In this document: piece after piece, positions 1 to 6,236 of the stretch | Numbering within the stretch: position 1 is the first letter of the stretch | Layout: each line of letters opens with the position of its first letter | NCBI GenBank assembly: GCA_021202305.1 | Contig: JAJQDG010000090.1 | Coordinates: forward strand, 711 to 9,072 | DNA: 8,362 bases | From: Candidatus Gastranaerophilales bacterium | GTDB lineage: Bacteria; Cyanobacteriota; Vampirovibrionia; Gastranaerophilales; Gastranaerophilaceae | Direction of reading: 5' to 3' | The notes under the pieces: generated by a model | The model's database searches: none | What the model was told of the DNA's origin: nothing | The model's input: the letters and a program-made list of their open reading frames with translations, nothing else | Program-made: the position numbers and the translations under genes

Positions 1-2
1 GC

Positions 3-35
3 ACAAAAGAATACATTAAAAAGGCAGGCTTTTAA
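3..35 (+). CDS. Possible 3' end of an upstream gene (partial)
   Basis: Frame 3 is open from the window edge and ends TKEYIKKAGF followed by TAA at 33-35, a lysine-rich, plausible protein C-terminus. The other two plus frames stop at 17-19 or near 52-54 and look less protein-like. If real, this gene converges on the dapB-asd-dapA operon, and the structure at 47-133 would serve as the shared terminator region. Only ten codons are visible, so no function can be proposed and the call could be chance. Confidence 0.3.
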   Translation, partial: TKEYIKKAGF

Positions 36-46
36 CTGCAAGATTA

Positions 47-133
47 TTTTATAAAATAAAAATAAACCGCCCTCCGCCTTTTCAGGCAGATTTTTTCAGC
101 TTCATAAAAACGCAGATTAACCTCAGGCGGCTT
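47..133. terminator. Terminator-like nested hairpin downstream of dapA
   Basis: On the minus strand (dapA direction) a 6-bp stem, CTGCCT/AGGCGG with a GAAA tetraloop (plus positions 74-89, one G.U pair), sits inside a longer arm pairing. Plus 126-133 (GGCGGCTT) pairs with 64-71 (AAACCGCC) with one G.U in the minus-strand RNA. A T-rich run follows on that strand (plus 47-63). On the plus strand the inner hairpin GCCT-TTTC-AGGC is followed by six T at 91-96, so it could also stop the gene ending at 35. The stems are short and the U tract on the minus side is interrupted, so this is a moderate call. Confidence 0.42.
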
Positions 134-277
134 TACTTTCAAGGGTTGGCGGCGCCCGTGCAGAACTCATAAAAGTATAGATTATCTTGCAGCAGTTTTA
201 CCATCGCGTGAATCTATATCAAGAACCGCTCATAAAAGTGCAGATTATCTTGCAGCGGTTTTACCTATACTTTCAAG
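101..277 (-). repeat. Three degenerate copies of the dapA 3' end
   Basis: The true dapA tail and the bases after its stop (229-265) recur at 166-202 with 34 of 37 identical bases, exactly 63 nt away, and again at 101-136 with about 27 of 36 identical. Read on the minus strand the copies encode LESIGKTAAR-stop (real gene), LDIDSRDGKTAAR-stop (same reading frame, 21 codons further on) and LESKAA-stop (shifted frame). The conservation runs through the stop codon into a shared TCTxxACTTTTATGA tract in the first two copies. This looks like tandem duplication of the gene end followed by divergence. Confidence 0.75.
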
Positions 278-1159
278 AGTGCTGTTTAATACGTCAAAAA
301 GCTCTGATCGTTCCATTTCATTAAGCTCTACTAACGGACGTCTTACGTAATTTTCAATCATTTTAAGTTTTGAAAGCACCGCCTTAACCGGCACAGGATT
401 TGGCGCCATAAAAAGCTTTCTGAATAGGGGATAAAGTTTTTGGTGCATATTTCTTGCCGCATTTACCTGACCGGATTTGAAATTGTGAATTAAAGATTTA
501 ATTTCATCGCCGACGACATGAGATGCTACCGAAATAACCCCGTAAGCACCTAAAGAAAGCATGGGCAGCGTTAAACTGTCATCTCCGCAATAAAGTGCAA
601 AATCTTCGGGACATATTGATTTTAATTCCGTTATTGTATCCATATCGGGAAAACTTTGCTTCAGGGCAACAATATTCGGATATTCTTTTGCAAGAAATGC
701 AGCAGTAGAAGGCGCCATATTTACACCTGTACGCCCGGGGATATTATACATAATAATCGGAATATCGACCGCACGGGCAACCGCGCCAAAGTGTTCAATT
801 ATACCCTGCTGGTTTGGTTTATTGTAATACGGGACGACAGATAAAATCGCGTCTGCACCGAGTTCTACCGCCTTTTTTGATGAATCAACCGCTGTTCTTG
901 TTGAATTTGAGCCTGCACCCATAATAACTTTTACGGCGCCTGAAACATTCCCTTTTACCTGATACAAAATTTCCTGTTCTTCTTCATGGGTGAGCGTCGG
1001 GCTTTCGCCTGTTGTACCCGCAACTAAAATTGCATCGGAACTTGATTCTTTTAAGTGCCTCACAACTCTTTCAAGCGCCTCAAAATCAATTTTTCTTTTT
1101 TCATTAAAAGGTGTAATCATTGCGGTAATAACTTCGCCCGCGTCATATCTTAATGTCAT
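245..1159 (-). CDS. dapA: 4-hydroxy-tetrahydrodipicolinate synthase (DapA)
   Basis: It condenses pyruvate with aspartate-4-semialdehyde to give hydroxy-tetrahydrodipicolinate, the first committed step of cytosolic lysine/diaminopimelate synthesis. The 304-residue protein is full length and a TIM-barrel class I aldolase. Visible landmarks are GTTGES at 48-53 (Thr49/Thr50), the paired Tyr111-112, YNIPGRTG at 138-145 with Tyr138 and Arg143, the Schiff-base lysine Lys167 in ALKQS, CGDDSLTLP at 191-199, and NPVPVK near the end. The residue after the lysine is Gln rather than the frequent Glu or Asp, a mild variation. I chose the ATG at 1159 over an in-frame TTG at 1195: it begins 1 nt after the asd stop, has GGAG 10 nt upstream, and avoids a 35-nt overlap. 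It is the last gene of the dapB-asd-dapA operon. Its final codons are duplicated downstream. Confidence 0.95.
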   Translation of the reverse strand: MTLRYDAGEVITAMITPFNEKRKIDFEALERVVRHLKESSSDAILVAGTTGESPTLTHEEEQEILYQVKGNVSGAVKVIMGAGSNSTRTAVDSSKKAVELGADAILSVVPYYNKPNQQGIIEHFGAVARAVDIPIIMYNIPGRTGVNMAPSTAAFLAKEYPNIVALKQSFPDMDTITELKSICPEDFALYCGDDSLTLPMLSLGAYGVISVASHVVGDEIKSLIHNFKSGQVNAARNMHQKLYPLFRKLFMAPNPVPVKAVLSKLKMIENYVRRPLVELNEMERSELFDVLNSTLESIGKTAAR

Positions 1160-1160
1160 T

Positions 1161-2177
1161 TTAATAAAGCTCCATTTCAATAACTTTTTGTGCAAGTCTT
1201 ACGGTGTTAAGCGCAGCGCCTATTCTTAAATTATCGGCAACGCAGAAAAGGTCGATTGCATTATCAAAAGCAATAGATTTTCTGATTCTGCCGACATAAA
1301 CAGGGTCTTTGCCCGCACAATTTTTAGGTGTCGGATAAACGTAATTTTCAGGTTCATCTTCAACCTTGACTCCAAAGGCATTTTTTAAAATATCCCTTGC
1401 AATTGCCGGTGTAATATTTTTTTCAAATTCAATTGTAACGGCTTCCGAATGACCCCTGTATACGGGCACCCGGACTGCCGTACAAGAAATAGGAACATTT
1501 TCATCAAGGTGAAGAATTTTCCTTGTTTCGTTTGTAACTTTCATTTCTTCTTTCGTATAGCCGTTTTCCGTGAAAACATCAATCTGCGGAATTAAATTAA
1601 ACCCTATTTCATATTTAAAAACCTTATTTTCATAGGGCATTCCGATTAAATTAACCTTTGTATTGTCGGTTAATTCATTCATTGCCGCAAGCCCTGCACC
1701 TGAAACAGCCTGATAAGTTGAAACTATAAGCCTTTTAATTTTGGCGTAATCATTTAACGGTTTTAAAACCGGCATTAATTGCGATGTTGAACAGTTAGGA
1801 TTTGCAATAATTCCCTTATGCCATTTAAGATCGTCATCATTTACGCCTGCAATTACAAGCGGAACATCCTTTTCCATACGGAATGCACTTGAATTATCAA
1901 TAAAAACGGCGCCTCTTTTTGCCGCTTCATGCGCCAGCAAAAGGCTTGTTGATGCGCCTGCCGAAGCTAAAACAACATTTACACCTTCAAAAACATCAGG
2001 CACAGCCTCAAGAACATTGTGTTCAATGCCGTTAAACATTAATTTTGAACCGGCAGAGCGTTTTGAAGAAAGCAGCTTTATATTGTTATATTCAACCTTT
2101 TGTTCTTCAAGTATACTTAAAATTTCTCTGCCCACAACGCCTGTTGCGCCAAGAACCGCTAAATTAGGCTTTTTCAT
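1161..2177 (-). CDS. asd: Aspartate-semialdehyde dehydrogenase
   Basis: It reduces beta-aspartyl phosphate to aspartate-4-semialdehyde with NADPH, the branch point feeding lysine/diaminopimelate, threonine and methionine. The 338-residue protein has family-typical length. It opens with the Rossmann NADP loop GATGVVG (10-16). The catalytic cysteine is Cys129 in NPNCST, with Gln156 in STYQAVSGAG, the EEMK block ending at 214, substrate Arg237 in VRVPV and the acid/base His243 in RGHSEAV. All expected catalytic residues are present. The ATG overlaps the dapB stop by 4 nt (ATGA), and GGAG lies 8 nt upstream inside dapB, indicating translational coupling. It supplies the substrate for the dapA product encoded 1 nt downstream. 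Confidence 0.96.
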   Translation of the reverse strand: MKKPNLAVLGATGVVGREILSILEEQKVEYNNIKLLSSKRSAGSKLMFNGIEHNVLEAVPDVFEGVNVVLASAGASTSLLLAHEAAKRGAVFIDNSSAFRMEKDVPLVIAGVNDDDLKWHKGIIANPNCSTSQLMPVLKPLNDYAKIKRLIVSTYQAVSGAGLAAMNELTDNTKVNLIGMPYENKVFKYEIGFNLIPQIDVFTENGYTKEEMKVTNETRKILHLDENVPISCTAVRVPVYRGHSEAVTIEFEKNITPAIARDILKNAFGVKVEDEPENYVYPTPKNCAGKDPVYVGRIRKSIAFDNAIDLFCVADNLRIGAALNTVRLAQKVIEMELY

Positions 2178-2947
2178 AAAATGTTCTCCAATCCAAAGAC
2201 AAAATCGTTGTTTTTGTACACATGCTTAACTGCAAGCAAGACACCTGACATAAAACATTCCCTGTTTGTTGTATCGTGTCTTATGGTTAAAATCTGCCCG
2301 TTTGAGCCAAAAATAACTTCCTGCGAAGCAACAAACCCCGGAATTCTTATTGAGTGTATATTTAAATTGCTCGGGTATGACGCACCTCGCGCACCTTTTT
2401 CGAGCTCAACATCATCAATATTACCGGTTTGAAAATCAGAATTAACTTCAGCCATCATTTTTGCGGTTTTAATTGCAGTACCGGAGGGGGCATCTTTTTT
2501 TTGATTGTGATGAAGCTCAATAATTTCGGCATTATTAAAATATTTAGACGCGGTTTTTGCAAACATCATCATTAAAACGGCGCCGAGTGCAAAATTCGGA
2601 GCTATAATACAGCCAACTTTGTGTTCCACAGAAAGTTTTTCAAGTTCTTTTACCTGCTCATCATTAAGCCCGGTTGTTCCAATGACTGATTTTATGCCAA
2701 GCTTGATATACGTTTTTGCATTTTCAAAAATAACGGAAGGCTGCGTAAAATCAACAACAACATCCGCTTTTTTTGTTTCCAATGCTTTTTTGATATCAGT
2801 TTCAATCTTAATATTTTCCGTAATTTCCTGACCTTCGCCAAATTTGTCAATAGCAGCGGTTAAATCGGTTTCTAAATCACCTAAAACGGCTTTTACAACC
2901 TCTTTTCCCATTCTGCCCATAGCGCCTGTTACTGCAACTTTAATCAA
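2174..2947 (-). CDS. dapB: 4-hydroxy-tetrahydrodipicolinate reductase (DapB)
   Basis: It reduces the DapA product to tetrahydrodipicolinate using NAD(P)H. The 257 residues are slightly shorter than the usual 265-270. The N-terminal dinucleotide loop is GAMGRMG (8-14), and GTTG occurs at 90-93. The signature ELHHNQKKDAPSGTA (144-158) supplies His146 and Lys150, matching the catalytic His and Lys of the E. coli enzyme. The start is TTG: no ATG lies nearby, while AAAGGAG sits 7 nt upstream, so the Shine-Dalgarno fixes this start. It is the first gene of the operon, behind an extended -10 promoter. A TTG start on the lead gene may lower its translation relative to asd and dapA (inference). Confidence 0.95.
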   Translation of the reverse strand: MIKVAVTGAMGRMGKEVVKAVLGDLETDLTAAIDKFGEGQEITENIKIETDIKKALETKKADVVVDFTQPSVIFENAKTYIKLGIKSVIGTTGLNDEQVKELEKLSVEHKVGCIIAPNFALGAVLMMMFAKTASKYFNNAEIIELHHNQKKDAPSGTAIKTAKMMAEVNSDFQTGNIDDVELEKGARGASYPSNLNIHSIRIPGFVASQEVIFGSNGQILTIRHDTTNRECFMSGVLLAVKHVYKNNDFVFGLENIL

Positions 2948-2953
2948 AACTGT

Positions 2954-2960
2954 ACTCCTT
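2954..2960 (-). promoter_or_regulatory. Ribosome binding site fixing the dapB TTG start
   Basis: AAAGGAG on the minus strand lies 7 nt before the TTG at 2945-2947. It is the strongest Shine-Dalgarno in the window and the main support for this non-ATG start. Confidence 0.75.
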
Positions 2961-2974
2961 TAAAGCTCAAGATG

Positions 2975-3003
2975 ATTATCACACAAACAATTGTTAAATA
3001 CAA
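2975..3003 (-). promoter_or_regulatory. Promoter of the dapB-asd-dapA operon with spacer palindrome
   Basis: On the minus strand there is TTGTAT (plus 2998-3003), a 17-nt spacer, then GATAAT (2975-2980) preceded by TG-N, an extended -10 element. Transcription would begin near 2968, leaving a leader of about 20 nt that contains the dapB Shine-Dalgarno. That is far too short for a lysine riboswitch or attenuator. The spacer contains the perfect 10-bp palindrome AACAATTGTT (2986-2995), a possible operator where a repressor could block polymerase; no regulator can be named. Confidence 0.5.
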
Positions 3004-3029
3004 ATTCTCTTTTTATTCAAATTTAAGCT

Positions 3030-3072
3030 ATGGAGTGTGCGGAAAAAATTTTAATTTTTCCGCACACTCTAT
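3030..3072. repeat. Long inverted repeat / hairpin upstream of the helicase gene
   Basis: Arms 3033-3047 and 3055-3069 are perfectly complementary over 15 bp (GAGTGTGCGGAAAAA and its complement) around a 7-nt loop. Two A-T pairs and one G.T extend the stem to 3030-3072. The AT tract is at the apex and no T run follows on either side, so this is not a normal intrinsic terminator. It lies between the dap promoter and the TATAAT box of the helicase gene, where a cruciform, operator or insulating RNA hairpin is possible. Confidence 0.8.
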
Positions 3073-3130
3073 GTTTGAAAAAACGTAAAAATTCCTTCAT
3101 TTATGGGAAGAAAACCCCCTTATTTAAACG

Positions 3131-3146
3131 TATAATCAAAACTATG
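3131..3146 (+). promoter_or_regulatory. -10 box placed for a leaderless helicase mRNA
   Basis: A perfect TATAAT (3131-3136) is followed by 7 nt and then the ATG at 3144. Normal -10 geometry would start the transcript at or within a base of the start codon. No -35 match appears at 15-19 nt spacing, and no Shine-Dalgarno precedes the ATG. The same arrangement occurs before sdaAB. Confidence 0.5.
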
Positions 3147-6100
3147 CTTGAAACACCGATAAAAGCCGCAAATAAATTATTCGGCGGAAATTTTATAAAA
3201 AGAATCTCGCTTTATCTGCATGATTGCATAAGAGAAGAAGTCCAAAGCTCCACTTTTCGCAACTTAAAGGGCGACAAAGATAACAAATGGGTATTTTTAG
3301 AAGGCAGTGAAGAAATTTTTACAAATTTTGATACCCCCCTTGTTGTGTCAGGTGAAAATCCGTATCTTACCGAACTTATGATACAGGCCGAAGTAAGCCA
3401 AAAAGAAAAACATCTTTTGTACGGCTATCTTTTTCTTGTGGGCAAAAATACCCGTGCAAAAAAAAATAATGAATTTTTGACCCCGCTTTTGTATTCAACC
3501 TGCAAAATTGAGCGTGCGGGTAAAAGTCTTTCAATTTCAATACTGGAAGATACTCTTTCCCTAAACACGGGCGCACTTTCGCAATTGATGAAAAAAGACG
3601 ATGAAGATGAAATTGATGCCATGCTGCAAGGGCTTATAGATGTAATTCCCGAACTGCCGCTTAATAAAGATAGTCTGGAAATATTTTTATCGACATTAAA
3701 ATCCTTAATTCCTGATGTTGAAATAGAAACAAATGAATCTGTCAATGAAAAATTTTACCGGATAGAGGACGATTTTTACTCAAATACGGTTGATGAAATT
3801 GATGATTTTGAGGAAATGGATTCAATTGATGTTATAAAACAAAAACCAAAAATGAATTTGGATAAGCTTGTTTTAAAACGTATGCAATCGGTTATTTTAA
3901 CCAAGCGCCCGACAGTAACTGCCGGAGTTTTGCATGAATTAACGCAAATTTCGGAAAAAAGCACAGGCACGATTAAAGAAACAGCCCTCGGCGTAATTTT
4001 GGATGAATACAACCGGCAAAAAACGGAAAAATCCCCTAAAGACGAAAATAAAAGTTTTTTCCCAGTAACTCCTCTTTCTTTAAGCGAAAGTCAGGAAGAT
4101 GTCATAAGAAAAATTGAAAACAATGATATTCTTGCAGTATACGGCCCGCCGGGGACAGGTAAAAGCCAGACTATTGTTAATTTAGTTTCTCATCTTATTG
4201 CAAACGGCAAAACCGTTCTTGTGGCATCCAGAATGGATAAAGCGGTAGATGTTGTCGCACAGCGTTTAAATGAATTTGGCGCGCCCTATCTTGCATTGCG
4301 CGCCGGAAGGGCAAATTATCAAAAACAATTGTGTTTTCAACTGGAAGATTTATTGTCGGGCAAAGTTGAATTAAATGATGAATGTTATATGGACTCCATT
4401 CTTGTAGATACGCCCGATATGAAAGAACTGCTGGATGAAATAAAACGTATTGAAGGACTTATAGAAAAAATTATTTATCTTGAAGAAAAATACACTCAAT
4501 ATGCGCTTGAAGAAAAAATGTCTAAAGAAGCAGCAGGCGAAATGCGCTATATTAATGAACATCTTTGCGCAAAAGAAATTGAACTTTTAGAAAACATTAT
4601 TGCAAAATTGAAAAATAACCTTTCAAGCAAGGAAACGTTTGTAAATAAATTTTTCACAAAAATTTATTTAAGAAAAATAAGAAAACTCTTAAATTTAAAA
4701 CGTGTTTCTTTTGCAGGCGATATGATATCAAGAGTTGAAATTGAACTTGACAGCGAAAAATTAAGCGCGCTTTTATCGGATACCGAAGAAGAAATTATAA
4801 GAACAGGCAACCTGCACCAGCTTATGAATAAGCTTAAAATGCTTAAAAACAAACGTAAAAAACTTGCGCTTGAAATTTTGAAAAATAAAAGGCGCACTGC
4901 ATTAATTGACCTTTTATCAGATCAAAACAAGCGCCGCAGGCTTATTATACATTCAAAATCTCTGGTCAGCAAAAAAGCAATGCTTCAAAACAGGCTGCTT
5001 GAAAATCAGGACTTTACTCCGCTTTTAAAAGCTTTTCCCTGCTGGTGTACAACAACATACGCAATTTCAAATTCACTGCCTTTAAAGCCCGCATTATTTG
5101 ATGTTGTAATAATAGATGAAGCAAGCCAGTGTGATATAGCAAGCTGCTTTCCTATATTATACCGCGCTAAAAAGGCGGTTATTGTAGGGGATGATAAACA
5201 ATTGCCGCACATGTCCTTTCTTGAAAAGGCAAAAGAACAGTCATTTTTAAATCAGTACAATATTGATGATGAGTATCAATTAATGTGGCGTTTCAGAACA
5301 AATTCAATGTTTGATTTAGCAAATTATTATTCGGTTTCACCGGTTCTTTTAGATGAACACTTTAGAAGCCCGCGCCCCATTATTGAATTTTCATCAAAAG
5401 AATTTTACGGCGGACGCATAAAAGTTATGAAAACAACGCCTGAAAATTATTGCCCGACAGAACTTATTGTTGTGCCTGACGGCAAGGTAGACACTGATAT
5501 TACAAGAAACACCATTGAAGCGGAAGCAGTTATTAAAAAAATGCAGGATATAATTGCAGCCGGCGAAAATGAAGAAAAACCGGTAAGTATAGGAGTTTTA
5601 TCCCCTTTTAGAGGACAGGTTGATTTGCTAAAAAAAGATATTATGCAGATTTTTAGTCTGGAAACAATTCAAAAACATCAAATAGAAGTAGGCACCGCGC
5701 ATACTTTTCAAGGTGATGAAAAAGATATAATGCTTATGTCATGGGCAATTGCAGATAATTCCCGTCCGCAGTCTTTGACTTTTTTACAAAAACCGAATCT
5801 TTTTAACGTTGCAATTACAAGAGCCAGAAAAAAAGCCGTAAGTTTTATTTCAAAAGCGCCAAATACTTTACCCGAGGGGCTTTTAAGAGATTACACGGAA
5901 TACGTTCAAAATGCAAAAAAAGCTTTTGAAACCCCCTTAAAAGCAAATTTTAAAAATGAATTTGAAAAAGAAGTATTTAATGAACTTCTTTTAAAAATTC
6001 CCGATGTAAAAATTCAAGCAGGGCTTGAGATTGGCGGCGTGAGTGCCGATATTGTTATAAATAATCTGGTGATAGAACTTGATGGCGCAGAAGATGAGCC

Positions 6101-6236
6101 AAAAAATAGATGCTCGAATACAAAAAAACAGGCGATACTTGAAAGGTGCGGTTTTAATGTAGTCCGCCTCGCAAAACGCGAATGGGATTTGTCTAAAAAC
6201 GTTTCAATTGAAAGAATTATCCAAAATTTGAATTAA
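3144..6236 (+). CDS. SF1 DNA2/Upf1-like helicase fused to a PD-(D/E)XK nuclease
   Basis: This is a 1030-residue ATP-dependent nucleic-acid helicase with a C-terminal nuclease. Residues 1-320 form an N-terminal region with no motif I can name, including an acidic stretch around 200-235. Helicase motifs follow in order: Walker A GPPGTGKS (334-341), motif Ia in LVASRMDKAVDVV, then roughly 270 residues of Lys/Glu-rich, probably coiled-coil insertion. Walker B DEASQ is at 658-662, GDDKQLPH at 682-689, HFRS at 739-742, SPFRGQ at 820-825, GTAHTFQGDE at 850-859 and NVAITRAR at 888-895. From about 935 to the end there is a nuclease-like fold with Glu941, Asp969 in SADIV and ELDG at 978-981, then KKQAILERCGFNVVRL, resembling the MTES/Vsr-like family; the His often following DG is absent. 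I use the ATG at 3144 because an upstream ATG at 3030 lies inside the hairpin. Helicase-nuclease fusions of this sort occur in phage defence and DNA repair; a defence role here is inference. Its stop overlaps that of convergent sdaAA. Confidence 0.85.
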   Translation: MLETPIKAANKLFGGNFIKRISLYLHDCIREEVQSSTFRNLKGDKDNKWVFLEGSEEIFTNFDTPLVVSGENPYLTELMIQAEVSQKEKHLLYGYLFLVGKNTRAKKNNEFLTPLLYSTCKIERAGKSLSISILEDTLSLNTGALSQLMKKDDEDEIDAMLQGLIDVIPELPLNKDSLEIFLSTLKSLIPDVEIETNESVNEKFYRIEDDFYSNTVDEIDDFEEMDSIDVIKQKPKMNLDKLVLKRMQSVILTKRPTVTAGVLHELTQISEKSTGTIKETALGVILDEYNRQKTEKSPKDENKSFFPVTPLSLSESQEDVIRKIENNDILAVYGPPGTGKSQTIVNLVSHLIANGKTVLVASRMDKAVDVVAQRLNEFGAPYLALRAGRANYQKQLCFQLEDLLSGKVELNDECYMDSILVDTPDMKELLDEIKRIEGLIEKIIYLEEKYTQYALEEKMSKEAAGEMRYINEHLCAKEIELLENIIAKLKNNLSSKETFVNKFFTKIYLRKIRKLLNLKRVSFAGDMISRVEIELDSEKLSALLSDTEEEIIRTGNLHQLMNKLKMLKNKRKKLALEILKNKRRTALIDLLSDQNKRRRLIIHSKSLVSKKAMLQNRLLENQDFTPLLKAFPCWCTTTYAISNSLPLKPALFDVVIIDEASQCDIASCFPILYRAKKAVIVGDDKQLPHMSFLEKAKEQSFLNQYNIDDEYQLMWRFRTNSMFDLANYYSVSPVLLDEHFRSPRPIIEFSSKEFYGGRIKVMKTTPENYCPTELIVVPDGKVDTDITRNTIEAEAVIKKMQDIIAAGENEEKPVSIGVLSPFRGQVDLLKKDIMQIFSLETIQKHQIEVGTAHTFQGDEKDIMLMSWAIADNSRPQSLTFLQKPNLFNVAITRARKKAVSFISKAPNTLPEGLLRDYTEYVQNAKKAFETPLKANFKNEFEKEVFNELLLKIPDVKIQAGLEIGGVSADIVINNLVIELDGAEDEPKNRCSNTKKQAILERCGFNVVRLAKREWDLSKNVSIERIIQNLN

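Noticed and set aside
101..265. Spaced repeats resembling a short CRISPR array
   Set aside because: The units are the end of dapA including its stop, diverge strongly, and have no uniform repeat-spacer boundary or cas genes.
1160..1195. Longer dapA starting with TTG at 1195
   Set aside because: It would overlap asd by 35 nt. The ATG at 1159 has a GGAG site and a 1-nt gap after the asd stop.
656..2831. Plus-strand open frames across the dap operon
   Set aside because: They lie entirely opposite dapA, asd and dapB, with Cys/Ser-rich translations and no supporting start signals.
2948..3029. Lysine riboswitch upstream of dapB
   Set aside because: The leader is only about 20 nt from the predicted start, and the whole divergent region shows no riboswitch-like multi-helix structure.
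3030..3143. N-terminal extension of the helicase from an ATG at 3030
   Set aside because: The ATG lies within the hairpin, has no Shine-Dalgarno, adds low-complexity basic residues, and a TATAAT box lies just before the ATG at 3144.
3376..5212. Antisense open frames across the helicase gene
   Set aside because: They are shadows of the helicase reading frame: low-complexity Ser/Phe-rich translations, no ribosome sites, no recognisable motifs.
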